Origin: Gemmatimonadota bacterium
GTDB taxonomy: Bacteria > Latescibacterota > UBA2968 > UBA8231
Direction: 5' to 3'
Length of the DNA stretch: 33,009 bases
Assembly (NCBI GenBank): GCA_028875335.1
Contig: JAPPEF010000204.1
Location: 1-33,009, forward strand
This document shows, piece by piece, positions 21,048-29,176 of the stretch (positions are counted from its first letter, which is position 1; each line of letters opens with the position of its first letter). The position numbers and the translations under genes were made by a program. The notes under the pieces are model-generated. The model did no database searches and was not told the DNA's origin. It saw only the letters and a program-made list of their open reading frames with translations.

Positions 21048-22514
21048 TTGACTGACAAGGGAATAAATGACGGTGTGAACGAAAAGACTCTCTTCAGCCT
21101 CATCGCCCTCGGCGAAGGCTTCACCACCGAGTTCAAGCGGGCCATGCCTTCCGACCTCGGACGGGAGATGTGCGCCTTCGCCAATGCTACCGGCGGAGTG
21201 ATCATGCTTGGGGTCTCGGATGCCGGGGAGATCGTTGGTGTAGCCGACCACAATCAGCTAAAGTCGAGGGTGCAAAGCACTGCACGGTCGGCGGATCCGC
21301 CGATCTCGGTGGAAGTCGAGAGCGTCGGTGAGGTCTTGTGCGTGGTCGTGCCGCCGCAGGAACGCAAGCCCTACTCGTTTGGCGGACGATTCTTCATACG
21401 CGACGGGGCGAATAGTCAGCAAATGTCGAATGAGGAAGTGGAAAACCTGTTCTACGCGGTTGGGCGTCTTCATTTTGACAAAAAGCCCTGTGAGATTTTC
21501 TCCATGGAAAGCGACCTTGATGACGAGACTTGGGCGCAGTTTAGTGAACGCGCCAAAATTCCAGCGGCCATGGAGCGGCTCGTGGCCCTCCGAAACCTCG
21601 GCCTAGTCGATGTACAAGACCGCATGACCTACGCCGGAGCATGGCTTCTGGCGCGAGACATTCGGAGGTTCACGACCACTGCCCACGTGTCTTGTGCCCT
21701 GTTCATGGGGATCGAGAAGGTGAGGATTCTCGATCGGCGGGACTTCCACAGCGACATTCCGACGATGATAGACGAAGTAGTCGCTTGGATTCTCACCAAA
21801 ATCAATGTCGAGTACATCATCAAGCACGTGAGGCGGCAGGAACGGCCGGAGTTGCCCGAAGAGGCCCTGCGGGAAGCGGTGGCGAATGCCGTTGCCCACC
21901 GCGACTACCGCTCGACCGCGAACGTCCAGATTTACGTCTTCAAGGACCGGATCGAAATCGTCAGCCCAGGCGGGTTGCCCGCAGGGATGGAGGAAGCAGA
22001 TCTGGGCACCAAGAGCGTCCCGCGCAATCCGCTGCTGTTCAGCATGTTGTACCGCATGGACGTGGTGGAGAATATCGGCTCGGGCATCCGGCGCATTCGG
22101 GAGCTTTGCCAAGAGCACGGGGTGCCGGAGCCGGTGATCGACGTGTCCGAGCACTGGGTGACGACGACCTTTCTCAGGCCGACCGCAGAAGTCGGAGATC
22201 CTATCGAGACTAAGGAGGGGGTGAGGCAGTATCAGCCAGAGTCGCGGCCAGAGTCGCGGCCAGAGTCGCGGCCAGAGTCGTTGGAACAGCGTGTGCTTAC
22301 TCAGTTGCAAAAAGGCCCCATGACGAAATCGAATATAGTCAAGGGCTTAGAGCAAAAAGCTGTTTCCGGCCAGCTCAACAAGGTTATCCGCGCCTTGCTA
22401 AGCGACGGAGCTATCGAATACACGATTCCAGAAAAGCCGAATAGTCGCCTTCAACAGTATCGGCTGACGGACAAGGGCCAAGCGTTGCGAGATCGCTTGA
22501 CGCACACCCCATGA
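21048..22514 (+). CDS. AlbA_2 domain / RecG-like ATP-binding regulator
   Basis: A roughly 488-residue protein of the family annotated as ATP-dependent DNA helicase RecG-like or transcriptional regulator. An AlbA_2 (Schlafen-type) domain spans about residues 21-110 (EGFTTEFKRA, ANATGGVIMLGVSD). A GHKL-like ATPase region lies at about 272-350 (EALREAVANAVAHRDY, ENIGSGIRRI). A tandem PESR linker (397-411) and a C-terminal winged-helix-like domain follow. No ATG is available; I choose the TTG at 21048, which has AAGGTGG 8 bases upstream, while GTG at 21036 or 21075 are alternatives. Thirteen bases separate it from the Shedu stop, and it overlaps hsdR by ATGA. Such proteins occur in many type I operons; regulation of the operon is the likely role. 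Confidence 0.82.
   Translation: MTDKGINDGVNEKTLFSLIALGEGFTTEFKRAMPSDLGREMCAFANATGGVIMLGVSDAGEIVGVADHNQLKSRVQSTARSADPPISVEVESVGEVLCVVVPPQERKPYSFGGRFFIRDGANSQQMSNEEVENLFYAVGRLHFDKKPCEIFSMESDLDDETWAQFSERAKIPAAMERLVALRNLGLVDVQDRMTYAGAWLLARDIRRFTTTAHVSCALFMGIEKVRILDRRDFHSDIPTMIDEVVAWILTKINVEYIIKHVRRQERPELPEEALREAVANAVAHRDYRSTANVQIYVFKDRIEIVSPGGLPAGMEEADLGTKSVPRNPLLFSMLYRMDVVENIGSGIRRIRELCQEHGVPEPVIDVSEHWVTTTFLRPTAEVGDPIETKEGVRQYQPESRPESRPESRPESLEQRVLTQLQKGPMTKSNIVKGLEQKAVSGQLNKVIRALLSDGAIEYTIPEKPNSRLQQYRLTDKGQALRDRLTHTP
22236..22280 (+). repeat. 12-bp tandem repeat (3.75 copies) encoding a PESR linker
   Basis: The unit ccagagtcgcgg begins at 22236, 22248 and 22260, with a partial copy at 22272-22280. 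The period is a multiple of three, so length changes alter only the PESR linker between the ATPase-like and winged-helix parts and keep the frame. Such repeats are prone to replication slippage. Confidence 0.9.
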
Positions 22515-25500
22515 CCCCCGCGCCATACACCGAAGACACCCTCGTCCAGCAGACCACTGCCGATTACTTAGAGCAACAACTCGGCTGGGAATCTATCTAC
22601 GCCCACAACGCCGAAGACTTCGGCCCGAACAGCCTGCTAGGCCGCGCCTCCGATCGCGAAGTAGTGCTGACGCGCTATCTGTCCGCCGCGCTGCGTTCGC
22701 TAAATCCGGGCCTGCCGGACGCCGCTTATGACGACGCCGTGCAGCAGATTACCGCCACCGCCGCTTCGCAGACTCTCGTCGCCGCCAACCGCGAGCAGTA
22801 CGACCTGCTGCGCGACGGTGTGCAGGCTACCTTCCACAACGACAAGGGCGAGCGGGTGCGGCAGCGATTGAAGGTCTTTGACTTCGAGAAACCGGAGAAC
22901 AACCACTTCCTCTGCGTGCGCGAACTGTGGGTGCGCGGCGACCTCTACCGTCGGCGAGCCGACATCATAGGCTTCGTCAACGGCCTGCCCTTGCTGTTCA
23001 TCGAGTGCAAGAACATCCATCGCAATCTCAAAGCCGCTTTCGAGCAAAACTTCTCGGATTACAAGACCACCATCCCACACCTCTTCCACCACAACGCAAT
23101 AGTGATGTTCGGCAACGGCGAGCAGGCGAAAATCGGCTCCATCACCAGCCAATGGGAGCATTTCCACGAGTGGAAGCGGCTGGCGGAAGAGGAGCCGGGC
23201 GTCGTGGATATGGAGACGCTGCTCAAGGGTGTTTGCGACAAGCGCCACTTCATGGATCTCGTGGAGAACTTCATCCTCTTCGACGAGTCGTTCGGCGAGA
23301 CGAGGAAAATCCTCGCCCGCAATCACCAGTTTTTGGGTGTGAACCGCGCCGTCGAGGCCGTGCGCGAGCGCAAAATGCGGGCTGGCAAACTCGGCGTCTT
23401 CTGGCACACGCAGGGCGCGGGCAAGAGCTACTCCATGGTGATGTTTACCCGCAAGGTGCGCCGCAAGTTAGGCGGCAATTTTACTTTTCTAGTGCTGACC
23501 GACCGCGACGACCTCGACAGCCAAATCTACAAGACCTTCGCCGGCTGCGGCGTAGTGAATCACGACCGCGACCCCTGCCGGGCGTCCGACGGACGACACC
23601 TGAGCCGACTCTTGGCCGAGCACAAGGCATACGTCTTTTCGCTGATCCAGAAATTCAACGTGAACCCCACTGCGGCGTACACTCAGCGCGATGACATCAT
23701 CGTCATTTCCGACGAAGCGCACCGCTCACAGTACGGCACGCTAGCGAGCAACATGCGTAACGCTTTGCCCAATGCCAGCTATATCGGCTTCACCGGTACA
23801 CCGCTGTTCAAGGACAACGAACTCACGCGGCGAGTTTTTGGTGAGTACGTTTCTACCTACGACTTCCAGCGCGCAGTAGAAGACGAGGCCACGGTGCCGC
23901 TTTACTACGACGCTCGCGGAGACAAACTGAACGTGGCCGTCGGCGACCTGAACGAGCGCATTGCCGCGAAGTTAGAGGAATTTGAAATCGACGATATCGA
24001 TGTGCAGCAGCGCTTGGAGCGGGCACTGGCTCAAGACTACCACGTCATCACCGCTGACCAGCGGCTCGATCAGATCGCGCGGGATTTTGTACGGCATTAT
24101 TCAACCGCTTGGGAGACCGGCAAGGCCATGCTGGTCTGCATCGACAAGATCACCTGCGTGCGGATGCACCGGCTGATTGAGTTCTACTGGAACGAGTACG
24201 CCAATGAGCTAGAAGCAGAACTTGCGCGGACGCAGGACGAGCAGACCGAAAAGCAGGTCGCGTGGATGCGCGAGACGCGCATGGCCGTTGTGGTGAGCGA
24301 GGAACAGGGCGAGGTGGAGAAGTTCGACAAGTGGGACTTGGATATTATACCGCACCGTCGGCTCATCAAGGAGGGCATAGAACTACCCGCGTCCATGCGC
24401 GACAAGCCATCGTTTCGCAACAGGCAGCGGATGGACTTGGACGATGCCTTCAAGGAGCCAGAGCACCCGTTCCGCATCGCCATTGTCTGCGCCATGTGGC
24501 TGACCGGCTTTGACGTGCCCTGCCTCTCCACGCTCTACCTCGACAAGCCGCTCAAGGCGCACACGCTGATGCAGGCCATCGCCCGCGCCAACCGAGTGAA
24601 CGAGGGCAAGAACAACGGGCTGATCGTGGATTACTGCGGCATCCTCAAGCACCTGCGCCAAGCACTGGCGACATTTGCCGGCGCGGAACTAGGTGGTGAA
24701 GGCCAAGCAATCGATCCCGCTAAACCAGAAGAGTACCTACTCGCCGACTTGGCCGAGGCGATTGCGTTGGTGCGCGATTTTCTCGCTAAGGGCGGTGCGT
24801 CGCTCGACGACATCATCGGCAAAACCGGATTTGAGCGCAACGCCGCCATTGTCTCTTGCAAGGAGGTCGCCAACGAGAACGACGAGACCCGCCAGCGCTT
24901 TGAGGTGATGTGCCGCGAGGTGTTCAGGAAGTTTAAGGCGTGCATCAATGCACCCGGTGTCAACGACCACCGCACGGACCGGGACGCCATTGACATCATT
25001 TACAAAAGTCTCCAGCGGGACCGGGAGCAGGCCGACATCAGCGACATCCTCCGCACGCTAAGCAAGGTGGTGAGTGAAGTGGTCGAGGTGCAGCCGGATA
25101 CGACGGTTGCTCAGCCTCTCTACGACATCAGCCGCATTGACTTCGAACGGCTCAAGCAGGAGTTCAAGCGCAGGACCGTTCGTCAGCGCACCGACGTGCA
25201 GCGGCTCAAGAGTTCCGTGGAGGAGAAGCTCCAACGCATGTTGGAGAGGAACCCGTTGCGCACGGATTTCCAGCGGCGCTACGAGGACATCGTTGCGGCG
25301 TACAACCGCGAGAAGGACCGGCCTACCATTGAACAGACCTTTGAGGAGTTGCTCGACTTGGTTCAGGGACTGGATCAGGAGGAAAGCCGGGCAGCCCGCG
25401 AGGGTTTGGACGAAGAATCGCTGGCAATCTTCGACCTGTTGCAGAAACCGAACCTGAGAGCGTCAGAGCGCGAGCGGATCAAGCAAGTGGCGGTCGAACT

Positions 25501-25732
25501 GCTGAAAACGCTGAAGGCCGGGAAGCTCCGCGTGAATCAGTGGTGCGACAAGGAGGCGACCCGAGATGCCGTCCGTGTTGCGATTCGCAATTTCCTCTGG
25601 AGCGACGAGACCGGCTTGCCGTCAGACGATTACTCGGAAGCCGAAGTTGGAACCAAGACGGACGACGTATTCCGACACGTGTTCCGCGTCTATCCAACAG
25701 TGCCATCGCCGTATTACGAAAGCGCGGCGTGA
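22511..25732 (+). CDS. hsdR: Type I restriction-modification restriction subunit HsdR
   Basis: A 1073-residue motor-nuclease that translocates and cuts unmodified DNA in complex with HsdM and HsdS. The N-terminal nuclease domain shows D151, E165 and K167 (ADIIGF and LLFIECKN). The helicase part has Walker A TQGAGKS (300-306), the DEAH box DEAHRSQYG (401-409), and later helicase text such as WLTGFDVPCL and QAIARANRVN. The C-terminal third is helical and probably binds the methylase. Length is normal for the family and no frameshift is visible, so the enzyme should be active. The ATG overlaps the AlbA_2 gene stop by ATGA. It closes the operon and is followed 25 bases later by the convergent dioxygenase gene. 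Confidence 0.96.
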   Translation: MTPAPYTEDTLVQQTTADYLEQQLGWESIYAHNAEDFGPNSLLGRASDREVVLTRYLSAALRSLNPGLPDAAYDDAVQQITATAASQTLVAANREQYDLLRDGVQATFHNDKGERVRQRLKVFDFEKPENNHFLCVRELWVRGDLYRRRADIIGFVNGLPLLFIECKNIHRNLKAAFEQNFSDYKTTIPHLFHHNAIVMFGNGEQAKIGSITSQWEHFHEWKRLAEEEPGVVDMETLLKGVCDKRHFMDLVENFILFDESFGETRKILARNHQFLGVNRAVEAVRERKMRAGKLGVFWHTQGAGKSYSMVMFTRKVRRKLGGNFTFLVLTDRDDLDSQIYKTFAGCGVVNHDRDPCRASDGRHLSRLLAEHKAYVFSLIQKFNVNPTAAYTQRDDIIVISDEAHRSQYGTLASNMRNALPNASYIGFTGTPLFKDNELTRRVFGEYVSTYDFQRAVEDEATVPLYYDARGDKLNVAVGDLNERIAAKLEEFEIDDIDVQQRLERALAQDYHVITADQRLDQIARDFVRHYSTAWETGKAMLVCIDKITCVRMHRLIEFYWNEYANELEAELARTQDEQTEKQVAWMRETRMAVVVSEEQGEVEKFDKWDLDIIPHRRLIKEGIELPASMRDKPSFRNRQRMDLDDAFKEPEHPFRIAIVCAMWLTGFDVPCLSTLYLDKPLKAHTLMQAIARANRVNEGKNNGLIVDYCGILKHLRQALATFAGAELGGEGQAIDPAKPEEYLLADLAEAIALVRDFLAKGGASLDDIIGKTGFERNAAIVSCKEVANENDETRQRFEVMCREVFRKFKACINAPGVNDHRTDRDAIDIIYKSLQRDREQADISDILRTLSKVVSEVVEVQPDTTVAQPLYDISRIDFERLKQEFKRRTVRQRTDVQRLKSSVEEKLQRMLERNPLRTDFQRRYEDIVAAYNREKDRPTIEQTFEELLDLVQGLDQEESRAAREGLDEESLAIFDLLQKPNLRASERERIKQVAVELLKTLKAGKLRVNQWCDKEATRDAVRVAIRNFLWSDETGLPSDDYSEAEVGTKTDDVFRHVFRVYPTVPSPYYESAA

Positions 25733-25757
25733 ATTAGCTCTTCTGACTTTTCAAAAA

Positions 25758-26534
25758 TCAGTCCAACGCCACAAGATAACGGCACAGCGCCTTCCCTCGT
25801 TCTGAAAGGCCGTCGTACAGGGCGCGGGGCATTTCCCCATCTCCTTGGGGCCGACGAAACCAAGGCGCGTAATAGCCGACGCTCGTCATAATGCGCACGT
25901 CCTCAGAGGTGTTGGGTGTGCCGCCGTGCCAGCAGCGCACGTCCCGAATGAGGGCCGAGCGGGCTGGCGCACAGGCGATAGAGTGCTGCATATAGGCGGG
26001 TTCGTCTTCGAGGCTGGGGGTGGGGTGGCGCGAGCGGTGGGTGCCGCGGATGAAGCGCGTGGCTCCGTTTTCCGCGCTAAAATCGATCATGGGAAAGTTG
26101 ACCACGATAAAGGGCGTGGGCAGGTCCATGATGGTGACGCGCTGTTCGGGATCGTTGATCACGTCGGACATGTCGCGGTGTAGAGGCTGGATTTTTGCGC
26201 CGGGCAGGGAATAATCGCCGCCGCCGCCGCTGCATGTAAACTGGTCGCTGGCAAAAATGGCTTCGACGATGGGCAAAATGGTCGGCAAATCCACGAGCAT
26301 GGCCCATTCGGGATGGTGGATCTGCGAGCCAAAGGAATAGCGCGCAAAGCCCCGGTTGGCGTCCTCCAGCGGAATGGCGGCGGTCTGCTCGGCAACGACG
26401 CGGTGTGCGCCTTCTGTGAGATAGGCAAATTGTTCGTCAGTCAGGGCGTCGGTGACCACGGCAAAACCATCGCGGTGAAAAAGGGCGGCAGCGCGGTCGA
26501 TGGCGTCTGGGGAAACAGGTTCGAGGGCGAGCAT
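25758..26534 (-). CDS. Phytanoyl-CoA dioxygenase (PhyH)-family enzyme
   Basis: A 258-residue Fe(II)/2-oxoglutarate oxygenase. The metal triad is H119 and D121 in PLHRDMS and H203 in CWHGGTPN, with R214 in DVRIM as the likely 2-oxoglutarate ligand. It is shorter than, and clearly different from, the family member at 6403-7416, so the two are unlikely to be recent duplicates. GGAG (26540-26543, complement) is 5 bases upstream of the start. It is transcribed divergently from the hydroxyacid dehydrogenase gene through an 88-base region with a palindrome. It may oxidise a side group in the same catabolic route as the neighbouring dehydrogenase and sulfatase; that is inference. The product is probably cytoplasmic and the substrate is unknown. 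Confidence 0.88.
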   Translation of the reverse strand: MLALEPVSPDAIDRAAALFHRDGFAVVTDALTDEQFAYLTEGAHRVVAEQTAAIPLEDANRGFARYSFGSQIHHPEWAMLVDLPTILPIVEAIFASDQFTCSGGGGDYSLPGAKIQPLHRDMSDVINDPEQRVTIMDLPTPFIVVNFPMIDFSAENGATRFIRGTHRSRHPTPSLEDEPAYMQHSIACAPARSALIRDVRCWHGGTPNTSEDVRIMTSVGYYAPWFRRPQGDGEMPRALYDGLSERGKALCRYLVALD

Positions 26535-26561
26535 GGCATCTCCGGTGTTGTGGGGCGGGGA

Positions 26562-26576
26562 TAAATATGCTATTTA
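26562..26576. promoter_or_regulatory. AT-rich palindrome in a divergent intergenic region
   Basis: TAAATA and TATTTA form a perfect inverted repeat around TGC, in a short divergent region between the dioxygenase and the dehydrogenase. In a GC-rich genome such an AT-rich palindrome is a reasonable operator or overlapping -10 site. No convincing -35 boxes were found. Confidence 0.3.
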
Positions 26577-26622
26577 GCTCTGTGTGTTGCGAACCGCTGT
26601 TATTCTACCAAGGGAGGAATCA

Positions 26623-27681
26623 ATGGGAAATCGTCCGCAAGTACTCATCGCCTGTAGCGAGCGGGTGCGCCATGGCTACCTGCCGCCAGAGGAGTTGACG
26701 CGCCTAGAGCAGGTTGCCGACTGGGCGTGGTTTGCCTGCGAGGGCGGCAATATTTACCAGGCCAGCGAAGACGCCGAGGCCATTGCGCAGTTGGCAAAGG
26801 AATTGGCTGGAGTAGATGCGCTGGTCGTCTGCCACGGCGCACCGAGGGTTAATGCGGAGGTCTTGGAAGCCGCTCCCCAACTGCGCTTCATCGGCGAACT
26901 GGAAGGCGACCGCTTTGCCACGCGGATCGACTTGGACGAGGCGTGGGCGCGGGGTATCCGCACGGTCGATACGACTAACGGCTCGTCCTATCCGGTGGCC
27001 GAGTGGGCCTTGGCGCTGACGCTGATTGCCATGCGCAATGCCGGTGCGCTCTTCCGCCGCATCCTCGATAGGAATACTCAGGAACGGTCCACCATGCAGC
27101 CGATGGCTGGAATGCTCACGGGCAAGCGGGTGGGGTTGATCGGCGGCGGCCACATGGGGCGGCGGCTGATGAAACTGTTGCGGCCCTTTGAGGTCGAGCT
27201 GTGGGTGCACGATCCGTACTTGTCGCAGGAACTGTCCGAGGCGTTGGGCTTTTTGCTAACGTCGCTGGACAACGTGATGTCGCAATGCGATGCGATTATC
27301 TGCGTCGCGCCGCTGACGCCGCAGACCGAAGGCATGATTGGCCAGCGCGAGTTGGAGCTCATTCCGTCGGGAGCGGTTTTGGTAAATGTGTCGCGCGGGC
27401 CGATCTTCGACTCTGCGGCCCTGATCGAGCGCCTCAAGCGCGGCGACATTGCTGGGGGCTTTGATGTCTTCGACCCGGAGCCGATTCCGGATGACAGCGA
27501 GATTATCGACATGCCCAACGTGTTTTTGACCCCGCACTTTTCTGGGCGCGTGGGTGACGAATACCCGCATTTCTTTCGCCTCATGGTCGATGAATTAGAG
27601 CGCTTTTTCGCGGGCCATCAGACCTATTTTGACCTGACGCCGCGCGCGCAGGCGAATCGGCGCGGGGATCAGCCGGACTAG
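26623..27681 (+). CDS. D-isomer-specific 2-hydroxyacid dehydrogenase
   Basis: A 352-residue NAD(P)-dependent oxidoreductase that interconverts a D-2-hydroxyacid and its 2-oxoacid. The nucleotide-binding loop is GLIGGGHMGRRL (171-182), with D197 in WVHDPY as the NAD-type acidic residue. Catalytic residues fit the family: R258 in NVSRGPIFD, E286 in DPEP, and H305 in LTPHFSG. GGAGG at 26613-26617 is 5 bases before the ATG, which fixes the start over an in-frame upstream codon. The sulfatase follows after 8 bases, so they probably share a transcript; desulfation and oxidation of a sugar acid would be a sensible pairing, but that is inference. Confidence 0.92.
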   Translation: MGNRPQVLIACSERVRHGYLPPEELTRLEQVADWAWFACEGGNIYQASEDAEAIAQLAKELAGVDALVVCHGAPRVNAEVLEAAPQLRFIGELEGDRFATRIDLDEAWARGIRTVDTTNGSSYPVAEWALALTLIAMRNAGALFRRILDRNTQERSTMQPMAGMLTGKRVGLIGGGHMGRRLMKLLRPFEVELWVHDPYLSQELSEALGFLLTSLDNVMSQCDAIICVAPLTPQTEGMIGQRELELIPSGAVLVNVSRGPIFDSAALIERLKRGDIAGGFDVFDPEPIPDDSEIIDMPNVFLTPHFSGRVGDEYPHFFRLMVDELERFFAGHQTYFDLTPRAQANRRGDQPD

Positions 27682-27689
27682 GGGGTTTT

Positions 27690-29126
27690 ATGGGACATCC
27701 CAACGTACTCTACATCTTCACCGATCAGCAGCGCGTGGACACGTTGCGCTGCTACGGCAACGAGCAAATAGAGACTCCGGCTCTCGACGGGTTGGCTGCC
27801 GACGGCTTTGTCTTTGAAAACGCCTACGTGAGTCAGCCGGTGTGCAGTCCGGCGAGAGCCACCATGCTGACTGGGCTATGGCCGCACACTGCTGGCGTGC
27901 CCGCGTGCAATGTGCCGCTCCGCGCCGAGGTGCCGACGTTTGCTGAGATGCTGCCGCCGGAATACCAGACGGCCTTTATGGGCAAATGGCACTTGGGGGA
28001 TGAGATTTTTCCCCAGCACGGGTTTGCGACGTGGGTCGGCAGCGAAGACTCGTACCGGCGTGGCTATTCCGCGCCGGAGCGCTTGGACGTGCTCAGCCCG
28101 TATCACCACTTCTTGATCGAGCAGGGGTTTGCGCCCGATGCGGAAAACCTTGACCAGCGCGTGTTCTCGCGCCACGCCGAGGCGTCCATGCCGGAGGAAT
28201 ACACCAAGGCGGCGTTTTTGGGCGATCAGGCTGCGGAGTACATTCGCCAGAGCGGCGACGCGCCGTTCGCGCTGTGCGTCAGCTATCTGGAGCCGCATCC
28301 GCCGCACACCGGGCCGCTCAACGAGTATTATGACCCGGAAATTCTGCCGACCGGGCCGAGCTTTCGGCAACCTCCGCCGGACGACGCGCCCCTGATCGTG
28401 CGGCTGATGGCGGCCTTTTACTCGGCCTCGGAAAACTACGGATTGGACTTGCAGACCGAGGCTGGCTGGCGCAAGCTGATGGCTCGCTATTGGGGCAATG
28501 TGACGCTGGTGGCTCGCTCGGTGGCCAAGATCCTCCAGGCTTTGGACGAGAGCGGCAAGGCCGACGACACCATTGTGATTTTCACGTCGGATCACGGCGA
28601 GCTTATGGGCGACCACGGGATTTTGGGCAAGACCCTGATGTACGAGGAGTCGATTAAGGTGCCGTTGCTGTTGCGCGCGCCTATGCTGGATGCGCAGCCA
28701 AGGAGAATCGGTGGTCAGTTCAGCCACATCGACTTGGTGCCCACGCTGCTGGATTTGCTGGGGTTGGAATTACCGGACCATTTGCAGGGGCAGAGCCGGG
28801 TGCCGGTGTTGTGCGGTCGCGACGATTTGGCGGCCAACGATGTGTTTGTCGAGTGGAGCGGTGCCGACGGCCACCCGCCGGCCTCGATCGGCGAAGCCGA
28901 GCCGAACCGCAGCTTAGTGCATCCCCTCCGCACCATTGTCGCGGCCGATGGTTGGAAGCTCAACCTGTATGGCAAGGGTCAAGGCGAGCTATACGATTTG
29001 AATGCGGATCCGCACGAGTTGGAGAATCTATACCACCGGCCCGAGCAGCGAGCGCGGGTCGGCGAACTGAGCAAGCGGATTCGCGCTTGGCAGGAGCAGA
29101 CCGGCGACGAGGTGGCGTTGCCCTGA
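27690..29126 (+). CDS. Sulfatase (formylglycine-dependent)
   Basis: A complete 478-residue type I sulfatase. The CSPAR motif at residues 52-56 supplies the cysteine converted to formylglycine. The metal-binding D12 lies in FTDQQRVD and the distal Asp-His pair in SDHGELMGDHG. No signal peptide is seen, so it may be cytoplasmic, or exported by another route. Maturation needs a formylglycine-generating enzyme encoded elsewhere. A G-run immediately precedes the ATG and the gene follows the dehydrogenase by 8 bases. Its last 23 bases recur almost exactly at 31277-31299. The substrate is not predictable from motifs; such genes often act on sulfated polysaccharides in marine or sponge-associated bacteria. 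Confidence 0.94.
   Translation: MGHPNVLYIFTDQQRVDTLRCYGNEQIETPALDGLAADGFVFENAYVSQPVCSPARATMLTGLWPHTAGVPACNVPLRAEVPTFAEMLPPEYQTAFMGKWHLGDEIFPQHGFATWVGSEDSYRRGYSAPERLDVLSPYHHFLIEQGFAPDAENLDQRVFSRHAEASMPEEYTKAAFLGDQAAEYIRQSGDAPFALCVSYLEPHPPHTGPLNEYYDPEILPTGPSFRQPPPDDAPLIVRLMAAFYSASENYGLDLQTEAGWRKLMARYWGNVTLVARSVAKILQALDESGKADDTIVIFTSDHGELMGDHGILGKTLMYEESIKVPLLLRAPMLDAQPRRIGGQFSHIDLVPTLLDLLGLELPDHLQGQSRVPVLCGRDDLAANDVFVEWSGADGHPPASIGEAEPNRSLVHPLRTIVAADGWKLNLYGKGQGELYDLNADPHELENLYHRPEQRARVGELSKRIRAWQEQTGDEVALP
29102..29124 (+). repeat. Sulfatase 3' end, source copy of a dispersed 23-bp repeat
   Basis: This segment encodes GDEVALP at the end of the sulfatase. It matches 31277-31299 at 22 of 23 positions on the same strand, bracketing the M24-HepT-MntA block. 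Confidence 0.7.
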
Positions 29127-29144
29127 TTATTCAACCGCCGCGCA

Positions 29145-29176
29145 TGAGACCATACCTAACGAGGTACATGATCTCA
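29145..29176. terminator. Stem-loop between convergent genes (possible bidirectional terminator)
   Basis: An outer stem TGAGA/TCTCA (29145-29149 and 29172-29176) encloses an inner stem TACCT/AGGTA with loop AACG (29153-29166). It lies between the sulfatase and the convergent M24 gene. There is no U-tract, so a simple intrinsic terminator is uncertain. Confidence 0.3.

Noticed and set aside
13341..25757. Integrase, tRNA attachment site or flanking direct repeats that would make the defence island a mobile element
   Set aside because: None was seen at either edge; apart from the zeta/yhcG scar there is no direct sign of the transfer mechanism.
25742..25760. Possible terminator between hsdR and the convergent dioxygenase
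   Set aside because: The arms pair 4+4 with a central mismatch and almost no loop, and the stem overlaps the dioxygenase stop codon; too weak to call.
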